Part shown: positions 1 to 5,378 of the stretch, in pieces
Numbering within the stretch: position 1 is the first letter of the stretch
How the letters are laid out: each line of letters begins with the position of its first letter
Assembly: GCA_002358895.1 (NCBI GenBank)
Contig: DEPR01000027.1
Coordinates: 1-5,698 of the forward strand
Source: Ruminococcus sp. UBA3387
Lineage (GTDB): Bacteria; Bacillota; Clostridia; Oscillospirales; Ruminococcaceae
Direction of reading: 5' to 3'
Length of the DNA stretch: 5,698 bases
The notes under the pieces: generated by a model
The model's database searches: none
Seen by the model: the letters and a program-made list of their open reading frames with translations, nothing else
What the model was told of the DNA's origin: nothing
Made by a program: the position numbers and the translations under genes

Positions 1-558
1 ACAGAAGCTATGACAATGGGTGACAGAATCGTAGTTATGAAGGACGGCGTTATCCAGCAGATTGATACACCTACAAACCTTTACAACACACCTGTTAACC
101 AGTTCGTTGCAGGATTTATCGGTTCACCACAGATGAACTTTATTGATGCTAAGCTCCTTAAGGTTGACGGCAAGTATGTTGTTGAATTCGGTTCAGAAGA
201 TACTAAGGAAACAAGAGGCGTTAAGTATACAGTTGAAGTTCCTGAATCAAAGGCTGACGCTGAAGTACTTGAACCAGTAGTTGGTAAGGAAGTTGTTCTT
301 GGTGTACGTCCGGAGTGTATCCACGATGAAGAAATGTTCATCTCAGCAGCTAAGACAGGTATCGTTAAGGCTACAGTTGAAGTAACAGAAATGATGGGTG
401 CTGAAACATACCTCTACCTCACTTGTGAAGGTATTCCACTTACAGCGAGAGTTTCACCTCGTTCAACAGCAAGACCTCAGGATGAAATCCAGGTTGCTAT
501 TGATCCTAACAGAATCCATATCTTCGATAAGGAAACTGAAAAGACTCTCGTAAACTAA
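1..558 (+). CDS. msmX: Sugar ABC transporter ATP-binding protein, MsmX/UgpC type (C-terminal half, 5' end cut by window)
   Basis: This is the last 185 residues of a cytoplasmic ATPase that powers oligosaccharide import through an ABC permease. The reading frame is open from base 1 and begins TEAMTMGDR, the segment that in this family directly follows the H-loop 'HDQ', so Walker A, the LSGGQ signature and Walker B lie outside the window. Visible residues 9-45 carry the typical end of the nucleotide-binding domain ([17 protein letters not shown], then LYNTP and FIGSPQMNF). Residues ~46-175 form the TOBE/OB-fold regulatory domain, with VLGVRPE at 99-105. Family knowledge: MsmX/MsmK-type ATPases often serve several carbohydrate permeases and are encoded apart from them. 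The substrate cannot be read here; the cellobiose phosphorylase downstream makes cello-oligosaccharides plausible, but the two genes are in separate transcription units. Glycerol-3-phosphate (UgpC) is the alternative label. The symbol is family-level only. Confidence 0.88.
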   Translation, partial: TEAMTMGDRIVVMKDGVIQQIDTPTNLYNTPVNQFVAGFIGSPQMNFIDAKLLKVDGKYVVEFGSEDTKETRGVKYTVEVPESKADAEVLEPVVGKEVVLGVRPECIHDEEMFISAAKTGIVKATVEVTEMMGAETYLYLTCEGIPLTARVSPRSTARPQDEIQVAIDPNRIHIFDKETEKTLVN

Positions 559-572
559 TTCAAACATTTTTT

Positions 573-604
573 AGCCCTTCCCTTATTGGAAGGGCTTTGT
601 TTTT
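573..604 (+). terminator. Rho-independent terminator of the ABC ATPase gene
   Basis: A perfect 9-bp stem, AGCCCTTCC (573-581) with GGAAGGGCT (588-596), has a 6-nt loop and is followed by TTGTTTTT. It starts 15 bases after the ATPase stop codon, so that gene is the last of its transcription unit. Confidence 0.93.
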
Positions 605-618
605 ATGGACGTGATTTT

Positions 619-864
619 ATGAAAAAAGCTTTGGCATTAATCCTTTGTTTCTGTTTGATAACTACTTTTATGTGCAGCTGTAACAAAAAGCCTGAAAAAG
701 ATGCAAATAGTGCGGTTACTCAACCTCAGACGGATGAAGAATGGCACGAGGCGATGTGCTTGCATTCGGATATATTTAATAACCAAAACGACCTTTTAGT
801 TTTTGCTAAAAGGCCGTTTTTATGCTTTCGCATTACTATTCCGACAAAAGAAAAGGAAGTCTGA
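619..864 (+). CDS. Small lipoprotein-like ORF, probable truncated remnant
   Basis: The ATG at 619 gives 81 residues. Residues 1-21 look like a lipoprotein signal peptide: MKK, a hydrophobic core (ALALILCFCLITTF), then a cysteine cluster MCSC in which C21 (or C19) would be lipidated. A polar linker rich in K, E, D, T and Q follows, then TDEEWHEAM (38-46). That block resembles the start of the mature domain in clostridial lipoproteins of the DEEW type, but this is from memory only. After about residue 46 the sequence no longer looks like a protein domain: codons 57-68 are made by a terminator hairpin (785-821) and the last residues by one arm of an inverted repeat (838-862). The ribosome binding site is poor (GGA at 607-609), no promoter is apparent after the preceding terminator, and codon choice (TTG, TTT, AAA, TGT) differs from the neighbours. 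Best reading: a signal-peptide-plus-linker stub left by an internal deletion. A real small lipoprotein remains possible. An upstream TTG at 586 is inside the terminator and is not a credible start. Confidence 0.4.
   Translation: MKKALALILCFCLITTFMCSCNKKPEKDANSAVTQPQTDEEWHEAMCLHSDIFNNQNDLLVFAKRPFLCFRITIPTKEKEV
785..821 (+). terminator. Strong hairpin with T-tract, probably bidirectional terminator
   Basis: An 8-bp stem CCTTTTAG (792-799) / CTAAAAGG (806-813) has a 6-nt loop. It continues past one A/C mismatch into AAAACG (785-790) / CGTTTT (815-820). T817-T821 give a plus-strand U-tract, and the A-run at 785-788 would give a short U-tract on the minus strand. It lies inside the small lipoprotein ORF, which argues that the ORF's 3' half is not authentic coding sequence. 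Confidence 0.82.
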
Positions 865-940
865 TTTAAGAGCTGAAACAGAACAAACCCTACTTATCTG
901 AATCAATCTGAAAAAAGACTTCCTTGTCTTTTGCCGGAAT
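838..940. repeat. Imperfect 25-bp inverted repeat with 53-bp interior
   Basis: The left arm (838-862) and right arm (916-940) are reverse complements at 23 of 25 positions, beginning ATTCCGACAAAAG on the left and ending CTTTTGCCGGAAT on the right. The mismatches are at left-arm positions 844 and 852. The interior has a short ATCTGAA direct repeat (896-902, 906-912) and no coding potential. No target-site duplication is evident in the flanking bases. It could be a MITE-like or extragenic palindromic element, a remnant of a larger insertion, or a long-loop terminator between converging transcripts. Confidence 0.7.
911..932 (-). terminator. Candidate terminator of the DUF378 gene
   Basis: Read on the minus strand, AAAAGAC (932-926), loop AAGGAA, GTCTTTT (919-913) is followed by two more T (912-911), giving a run of six T. 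It lies 22 bases beyond the DUF378 stop. The stem is only 7 bp and AT-rich, so it is weak; it forms part of the right arm of the 838-940 inverted repeat. Confidence 0.45.
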
Positions 941-953
941 GATAAGGTTAAGA

Positions 954-1160
954 TTATCTGCCATCAATCATTTTACTATCCTTGAAAAAGAGAGAAATAC
1001 ACCAGATTGCTGAAATGGCAATGATAACATAAACGATTCTGCTGAGAATTGCAGCTGAACCTCCGAAAAGGAACGCAACAAGGTCAAACTGAAAAATACC
1101 TACAAGTCCCCAGTTGATACCACCGACGATAACCAGCAGAAGTGCTATTTTGTCAATCAT
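954..1160 (-). CDS. DUF378 family small membrane protein
   Basis: A 68-residue protein with two transmembrane helices, about residues 5-31 (IALLLVIVGGINWGLVGIF onward) and 36-59 (AAILSRIVYVIIAISAIWCISLFF), and a short charged tail (KDSKMIDGR). The GGINWGLVG...FDLVAFLFG block followed by SRIVYVIIAISAIW is the hallmark of the DUF378 (YuzA-like) family, and the length is normal for it. The family's function is unknown; members are predicted to sit in the cytoplasmic membrane. The ATG at 1160-1158 is preceded by a near-perfect Shine-Dalgarno sequence (AAGGAGGTG on the minus strand, 1175-1167) with good spacing, which fixes the start. The gene is alone on its strand, divergent from the cellobiose phosphorylase and convergent with the small lipoprotein ORF, so the context gives no clear functional hint. 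Confidence 0.9.
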   Translation of the reverse strand: MIDKIALLLVIVGGINWGLVGIFQFDLVAFLFGGSAAILSRIVYVIIAISAIWCISLFFKDSKMIDGR

Positions 1161-1206
1161 TTGTTACACCTCCTTGTGTAACTTTATTATTAACTTGAAA
1201 AATTAA

Positions 1207-1212
1207 ATTATA
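1207..1212 (-). promoter_or_regulatory. Candidate -10 box for the DUF378 gene
   Basis: A consensus TATAAT lies on the minus strand at 1212-1207, preceded by TG though without the usual one-base gap. It would start transcription near 1200, leaving a ~40-nt leader with the strong ribosome binding site. The expected -35 position (1230-1235, TACTTT) is a poor match, so this rests mostly on the -10 hexamer. Confidence 0.4.
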
Positions 1213-1236
1213 CATATTTTTTATTTTTTAAAGTAC

Positions 1237-1265
1237 TGGACAATGGACAAATTATTTGCTATAAT
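1237..1265 (+). promoter_or_regulatory. Sigma-A-type promoter of the cellobiose phosphorylase gene
   Basis: TGGACA (1237-1242, 5 of 6 to TTGACA), a 17-bp spacer and a perfect TATAAT (1260-1265) preceded by TGC, an extended -10. Transcription would begin near 1272, giving a leader of about 45 nt. The -35 lies in a tandem TGGACAA repeat (1237-1243, 1244-1250); only the first copy is at the right distance from the -10. Confidence 0.82.
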
Positions 1266-1275
1266 ATAAATGCAT

Positions 1276-1289
1276 TTTAAACGTTTTCG
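1276..1289 (+). promoter_or_regulatory. Candidate cre / LacI-family operator downstream of the phosphorylase promoter
   Basis: The sequence TTTAAACGTTTTCG contains the perfect palindrome AAACGTTT (1279-1286) centred on CG. It fits the catabolite-responsive element pattern TGWNANCGNTNWCA at every fixed position except the second and last. It starts a few bases after the predicted transcription start, where a bound repressor would block expression. A CcpA or sugar-specific LacI/GalR protein is the likely class of binder. The left half is degenerate, and AT-rich DNA makes chance matches possible. Confidence 0.4.
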
Positions 1290-1301
1290 TATTTTATAGA
1301 A

Positions 1302-1310
1302 AAGGTGGAG
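1302..1310 (+). promoter_or_regulatory. Shine-Dalgarno sequence deciding the phosphorylase start
   Basis: AAGGTGGAG sits 6 bases before the ATG at 1317. An in-frame GTG at 1305 lies inside this purine-rich site and so cannot be served by it; the ATG is the better start. Confidence 0.8.
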
Positions 1311-1316
1311 AAATAT

Positions 1317-3770
1317 ATGAAATTCGGTTTTTTTGATGACAATAACAAGGAATATGTTATTACTAACCCAAAAACTCCTTATCCTTGGATAAACTATCTT
1401 GGCTCTCAGAATTTCTTTTCACTGATTTCCAACACAGCAGGTGGTTACCATTTTTATATGGACGCAAGGCTCCGCAGAATTACACGCTATCGCTATAACA
1501 ACGTGCCTGTGGATATGGGTGGACGTTATTTCTACATAAATGACGGTGAAGAAATCTGGTCCCCCGGCTGGGCACCTGTCAAGAATGAGCTTGATAACTA
1601 TTCCTGCCGTCACGGTATGGGTTATACTATAATAAAAGGTGAGAAAAACGGCATTGAAGCTCAGGTTACTTTCTTTGTTCCTATGAACTTCAACGGCGAG
1701 GTACAGAAGGTTGCTCTTAAAAACACAAGTTCAATTAAAAAGAGCTTTAAGCTGTTTTCATTTGCTGAATGGTGCCTCTGGGACGCACAGGACGACACAA
1801 CAAACTTCCAGAGAAACTTCAACACAGGTGAAGTTGAAATTGACGGCTCTGTAATTTTCCACAGAACTGAATATAAAGAACGCCGTAACCATTTTGCTTT
1901 TTATAGCGTAAATGCTGATATATGTGGCTTTGATACAGACAGAGAATCCTTTATCGGTCTTTATAACGGCTTTGAAAATCCTCAGAACGTTATGAACGGT
2001 GCACCTTCAAATTCAGTAGCAGACGGCTGGTCTCCGGTTGCTTCACATTGCCTGGACATTACTCTTGATGCAGGCGAAACAAAAGAGCTGGTATTCCTCC
2101 TTGGCTATGTAGAAAACGATTTTGAGGAAAAGTTCAATGCCGACGGAAGTATGAACAAATCAAAGGCTTATGAAATGATTTCTGCAATGGATACGGCTGA
2201 AAAGGCTGACAAAGCTTTGCAGGAACTTAAAGATTACTGGAATGACCTGCTTTCACAGTATATGGTTAATACTCCTGACGAAAAGGTTGACCGTATGGTG
2301 AACATCTGGAACCAGTATCAGTGTATGATTACATTCAATATGTCCCGTTCAGCATCATATTTTGAAAGTGGTATCGGGAGAGGTATGGGCTTCCGTGACT
2401 CCAACCAGGACTTGCTTGGTTTTATGCATCAGGTGCCTGAAAGGGCAAGAGAAAGACTTCTTGACCTGGCTGCTACACAGCTTGAGGACGGTGGCTGCTA
2501 CCACCAGTATCAGCCTCTTACAAAGAAGGGCAACAACGAAATCGGTGGCGACTTCTCCGATGACCCATTGTGGATGATTCTCTCAACTGCCCAGTATATC
2601 AAGGAAACAGGCGATTATTCAATCCTTGATGAGACTGTTCCATATGATAATGATGACTCAAAGGCTCAGTCTATGATGCATCATCTTAAGCAGAGTTTCT
2701 GGCACGTTGCAGAAAACACAGGTCCTCACGGATTGCCTCTTGCAATGAGAGCTGACTGGAACGATTGCCTTAACCTGAGCTGTTTCTCTGATGCACCCGG
2801 CGAAAGCTTCCAGACATATACTTCACCTAAATATGGTGAGGATAAGTTCAGCCGTGTTGCTGAATCTGTACTTGTTGCAACAATGTTTGCATTTATCGGC
2901 CCTGAATATGTCAACCTCTGTAAGTACAAAAACCTTGATGATGAAGCGAAAAAGGCTCAGCAGGCTATCGACGAGATGAACGAAAACACAATGAAATATG
3001 GCTTCGACGGCGACTGGTTCCTGAGAGCATATGATGATTTCGGTAACAAGGTTGGCTCACACGAGTGTGAAGAGGGCAAGATTTTCATTGAACCACAGGG
3101 CTTTGCTGTTATGGCTGGACTCGGCTCCGATTCAGGCAAGGACATCAGGACAATGGAAAGCGTCAACAAATACCTTAACACAAAATACGGCCTTGTGCTT
3201 AACAACCCTGCTTTTACAAAGTATTATATCCAGTACGGTGAAATTTCAACATATCCTGCAGGGTATAAGGAAAACGCAGGTATCTTCTGTCATAACAACG
3301 CCTGGATAATCTGTGCTGAGGCTGTTCTCGGACACGGCGATAAAGCGTTTGAGTACTACTCAAAGATTGCTCCTGCATTTCTTGAGGATATCTCCGACCT
3401 CCACCGTACAGAGCCTTACGTTTATGCACAGATGATTGCAGGTAAGGACGCAAAACGCCACGGCGAAGCAAAGAACTCCTGGCTTACAGGTACAGCAGCC
3501 TGGAATTTTGTTGCTATTTCACAGTATATTCTCGGCGTTATCCCTGAGTATGACGGTCTGAAAATTGACCCTTGTATTCCTGAAAACTGGGACGGTTTCA
3601 CAGCTGTAAGAAAATTCAGGGACAACACATATAACATTACAGTTAAAAATCCTGAGAACGTTTCAAAGGGTATCAAGTCCATCACTCTGGACGGTGTCCG
3701 TATCAACGGCAACATTTTACCTGTATTTGAAGCCGGCTCAACACACGAAGTTGAAGTAATTATGGGATAA
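1317..3770 (+). CDS. cbpA: Cellobiose phosphorylase (GH94)
   Basis: A complete 817-residue cytoplasmic enzyme (no signal peptide) that splits cellobiose with phosphate into alpha-D-glucose 1-phosphate and D-glucose, saving ATP in cellodextrin catabolism. The N-terminus MKFGFFDD...[18 protein letters not shown] closely matches the C. thermocellum enzyme as remembered, and the length fits (~811). Domains: N-terminal beta-sandwich (~1-280), helical linker, (alpha/alpha)6 barrel (~320-740), short C-terminal beta region. The general acid is D483 in ADWNDCLN (479-486). Residues equivalent to those recalled from the Cellvibrio gilvus structure are all present at a constant offset of 7: R355 and D361 ([11 protein letters not shown]), E642, Y646, K651, E652, H659, Q705, and T724-G725 for phosphate. 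The active site is therefore intact, and the WN-D-C context favours cellobiose over chitobiose or cellodextrin phosphorylase. The ATG at 1317 is chosen over GTG 1305 from the ribosome binding site and family N-terminus. It has its own promoter and terminator and no transporter gene attached. The symbol follows R. albus usage. Confidence 0.95.
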   Translation: MKFGFFDDNNKEYVITNPKTPYPWINYLGSQNFFSLISNTAGGYHFYMDARLRRITRYRYNNVPVDMGGRYFYINDGEEIWSPGWAPVKNELDNYSCRHGMGYTIIKGEKNGIEAQVTFFVPMNFNGEVQKVALKNTSSIKKSFKLFSFAEWCLWDAQDDTTNFQRNFNTGEVEIDGSVIFHRTEYKERRNHFAFYSVNADICGFDTDRESFIGLYNGFENPQNVMNGAPSNSVADGWSPVASHCLDITLDAGETKELVFLLGYVENDFEEKFNADGSMNKSKAYEMISAMDTAEKADKALQELKDYWNDLLSQYMVNTPDEKVDRMVNIWNQYQCMITFNMSRSASYFESGIGRGMGFRDSNQDLLGFMHQVPERARERLLDLAATQLEDGGCYHQYQPLTKKGNNEIGGDFSDDPLWMILSTAQYIKETGDYSILDETVPYDNDDSKAQSMMHHLKQSFWHVAENTGPHGLPLAMRADWNDCLNLSCFSDAPGESFQTYTSPKYGEDKFSRVAESVLVATMFAFIGPEYVNLCKYKNLDDEAKKAQQAIDEMNENTMKYGFDGDWFLRAYDDFGNKVGSHECEEGKIFIEPQGFAVMAGLGSDSGKDIRTMESVNKYLNTKYGLVLNNPAFTKYYIQYGEISTYPAGYKENAGIFCHNNAWIICAEAVLGHGDKAFEYYSKIAPAFLEDISDLHRTEPYVYAQMIAGKDAKRHGEAKNSWLTGTAAWNFVAISQYILGVIPEYDGLKIDPCIPENWDGFTAVRKFRDNTYNITVKNPENVSKGIKSITLDGVRINGNILPVFEAGSTHEVEVIMG

Positions 3771-3780
3771 AGACATAAAA

Positions 3781-3816
3781 ATAAGGGTATATCCGATTTA
3801 GATATACCCTTTATTA
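3781..3816. terminator. Bidirectional terminator between phosphorylase and aspartokinase genes
   Basis: An 11-bp perfect stem AAGGGTATATC (3783-3793) / GATATACCCTT (3801-3811) has a 7-nt loop. T-rich DNA follows on the plus strand (TTATTATTTT), and TATTTTTAT follows on the minus strand. It lies 10 bases after the phosphorylase stop and 6 bases beyond the aspartokinase stop, so it can end both converging transcripts. Confidence 0.9.
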
Positions 3817-3822
3817 TTTTGA

Positions 3823-5142
3823 TTAAAGCTGATGAACAACGAAAATATCGTAGATTGACTTAACTGCAGATTCAAAATCGCCTTCTTCAACACCGATGAT
3901 GATGTTAAGCTCACTCGAACCCTGGTCAATCATCTTCACGTTAACGTGAGCGTGAGCAAGAGCAGCAAAGATTCTTGCAGCTGTACCTCTGTTTGACTTC
4001 ATTGCACGTCCAACAACTGCAATAAGTGCAAGGTCGCTTTCAATGTCAATAGAGTCAGGCTGAACGTTTCTGTGAAGTCCTGCAAGGATTTCCTGCTCCT
4101 TAGGCTCAAATTCAGCCTGATGAACAATAACGCTCATTGTGTCAATACCAGATGGCATATGTTCAAATGAAATGCCGTTCTTTTCAAACACTTCAAGTAC
4201 CTTACGTCCGAAACCAAGCTCACCGTTCATCATATCCTTTTCGATGTTGATTACAGTAAAGCCCTTTTTACCTGCAATACCTGTGATTGTGAACTTCGGC
4301 TTCTGGCAAGTGCTTTCAACAATCATTGTGCCAGGGTCTTCAGGTGCATTAGTATTCTTGATGTTGATTGGAATACCTGCTTTTCTTACAGGGAAAATCG
4401 CATCCTCGTGAAGAACTGTTGCACCCATATATGAAAGCTCTCTCAGCTCTTTATATGTAATTGTTGTGATTGGCAATGGATTTTCAATAATTCTTGGGTC
4501 AGAAATCAGGAAGCCCGAAACATCTGTCCAGTTTTCATAAAGGTCAGCACCACAAGCAGCAGCTACGATTGAACCTGTGATGTCAGAACCCCCTCTTGAG
4601 AATGTCTTGATTGTGTCATTAGGCATTGAGCCATAGAAACCGGGGATAACTGCTCTCTCAACATTTGCAATTCTTGCTGAAAGAACTTCATTTGTCTTTT
4701 CAGCATCAAAGCTACCCTGTTCATTGAAGAAAATAACGTCGGCTGCGTCTATAAATTCATAACCAAGATAATTTGCAAGAATGATACCATTAAGGTATTC
4801 ACCTCTTGATGCGGCATAGTCTCTTCCCGCCTTGCCGATAAAGCAAGCTCTTACTGTTTCAAATTCCTTTTCAAGCGAAAGGTCAAGACCCAGCTCATTG
4901 ATAATGCCGTAATATCTGTCCTTAATCGCATTGAACTCTCTGTCAAAATCCTTGCCCTTAGCTGCAAGGTCATAACAGCCATAAAGCATATCTGTTACTT
5001 TAATGTCATCAGAAAATCTCTTTCCGGGTGCAGATGGAACAACATATCTTCTTGTTTCTTCTGCGTGAATGATTTCTGCTACCTTCTTGAACTGCTCGGC
5101 ACTTGCAAGTGAGCTGCCACCGAATTTAACTACTTTAACCAC
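3823..5142 (-). CDS. lysC: Aspartate kinase (monofunctional, two ACT domains)
   Basis: Phosphorylates L-aspartate with ATP to 4-phospho-L-aspartate, the first step towards lysine, threonine, methionine and diaminopimelate. The 439 residues contain an amino acid kinase domain (~1-280): the phosphate-binding KFGGSSLA (6-13), VVPSAPGKR (34-42), SRGEYLNG (112-119, aspartate contact in the family), FSRGGSDITGS (181-191), and NWTDVSG (204-210) with SDPRII (214-219) near the nucleotide site. Two ACT domains follow, ~284-342 (FTITGIAGKKGFTVINIEK) and ~370-436 (DLALIAVVGRAMKSNRGTAARIF...SSELNIIIGV), the usual feedback-inhibition module. Length and layout match the B. subtilis YclM (ThrD) / aspartokinase III class; there is no homoserine dehydrogenase fusion. 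The effector (lysine or threonine) cannot be told, so the symbol is generic. The start is GTG at 5142-5140: AAAGGAG lies 8 bases upstream and an in-frame stop immediately precedes it. It is divergent from an ApgM-like gene that may act in threonine synthesis. Confidence 0.94.
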   Translation of the reverse strand: MVKVVKFGGSSLASAEQFKKVAEIIHAEETRRYVVPSAPGKRFSDDIKVTDMLYGCYDLAAKGKDFDREFNAIKDRYYGIINELGLDLSLEKEFETVRACFIGKAGRDYAASRGEYLNGIILANYLGYEFIDAADVIFFNEQGSFDAEKTNEVLSARIANVERAVIPGFYGSMPNDTIKTFSRGGSDITGSIVAAACGADLYENWTDVSGFLISDPRIIENPLPITTITYKELRELSYMGATVLHEDAIFPVRKAGIPINIKNTNAPEDPGTMIVESTCQKPKFTITGIAGKKGFTVINIEKDMMNGELGFGRKVLEVFEKNGISFEHMPSGIDTMSVIVHQAEFEPKEQEILAGLHRNVQPDSIDIESDLALIAVVGRAMKSNRGTAARIFAALAHAHVNVKMIDQGSSELNIIIGVEEGDFESAVKSIYDIFVVHQL

Positions 5143-5150
5143 TTATAAAT

Positions 5151-5157
5151 CTCCTTT
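5151..5157 (-). promoter_or_regulatory. Shine-Dalgarno sequence for the GTG-initiated aspartokinase
   Basis: AAAGGAG on the minus strand (5157-5151) is 8 bases from the GTG at 5142. No in-frame ATG lies between, and a TAA directly abuts the GTG, so the non-ATG start is well supported. Confidence 0.85.
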
Positions 5158-5184
5158 ATTATATAATTTTAACGTTACCTACTT

Positions 5185-5213
5185 ATTATATATTCTTTTT
5201 AACCATTAGTCAA
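5185..5213 (-). promoter_or_regulatory. Sigma-A-type promoter of the aspartokinase gene
   Basis: On the minus strand, TTGACT (5213-5208), a 17-bp spacer, then a perfect TATAAT (5190-5185). Transcription would begin near 5178, leaving a leader of only about 35 nt, too short for a lysine riboswitch or T-box. Control is therefore more likely at initiation and by ACT-domain feedback. Confidence 0.85.
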
Positions 5214-5259
5214 TGTACAAATGCACAAAATTTCTGCGGTTTTTTATGTGTATCTTTAT

Positions 5260-5277
5260 GAAATACGCCTGTATTTC
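5260..5277. promoter_or_regulatory. Operator-like inverted repeat between divergent promoters
   Basis: GAAATAC (5260-5266), 4-nt GCCT, GTATTTC (5271-5277) is a perfect 7-bp inverted repeat. It lies between the -35 boxes of the aspartokinase (5213) and ApgM-like (5307) promoters. It has no T-tract and no gene to terminate, so a regulator-binding site is more likely than a terminator. The binding protein is unknown. Confidence 0.35.
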
Positions 5278-5306
5278 TGTGGCGGACAAATTATGTGGGA
5301 AAACTA

Positions 5307-5335
5307 TTGCAATTTAAAAAGAGATGTGCTAAAAT
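5307..5335 (+). promoter_or_regulatory. Sigma-A-type promoter of the ApgM-like gene
   Basis: TTGCAA (5307-5312), a 17-bp spacer and TAAAAT (5330-5335) preceded by TGC, an extended -10. Transcription would begin near 5342, with a leader of about 37 nt. A better -10 hexamer, TATAAT at 5358-5363, lacks a correctly spaced -35 and is less likely. Confidence 0.65.
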
Positions 5336-5378
5336 AATAATGTTGACTTTTATTGTCTATAATATAAAGGAAAGAAGA

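Noticed and set aside
81..341. Minus-strand ORF inside the ABC ATPase gene
   Set aside because: Antisense shadow of a conserved coding region; serine/threonine-rich translation with no motif.
586..618. TTG at 586 as start of the small lipoprotein ORF
   Set aside because: It falls within the terminator loop and has no ribosome binding site; the ATG at 619 starts a proper signal peptide.
828..950. Typical insertion with a target-site duplication flanking the inverted repeat
   Set aside because: The flanking bases (CATTACT on the left, GATAAGG on the right) show no matching direct repeat, so only an inverted repeat is claimed.
1305..1316. GTG at 1305 as the cellobiose phosphorylase start (MEKYMKF...)
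   Set aside because: The GTG lies inside the ribosome binding site, whereas the ATG at 1317 is correctly spaced and gives the N-terminus MKFGFFDD known for the family.
2362..3715. Several 60-100 codon ORFs on both strands inside the phosphorylase gene
   Set aside because: They overlap an intact, highly conserved enzyme gene, lack ribosome binding sites and show no recognisable protein features.
4139..4411. Plus-strand 90-codon ORF with hydrophobic stretches inside the aspartokinase gene
   Set aside because: It is antisense to the conserved ACT and kinase regions; the hydrophobicity is a by-product of the complementary codons, and no ribosome binding site is seen.
5143..5213. Lysine riboswitch or T-box leader upstream of aspartokinase
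   Set aside because: The predicted promoter leaves only about 35 nt of leader, with no room for either structure and no internal terminator.
5343..5363. TTGACT (5343-5348) and TATAAT (5358-5363) as a promoter pair
   Set aside because: The spacer is only 9 bp, too short for sigma-A; the pair at 5307/5330 with a 17-bp spacer and TGC extension is better.
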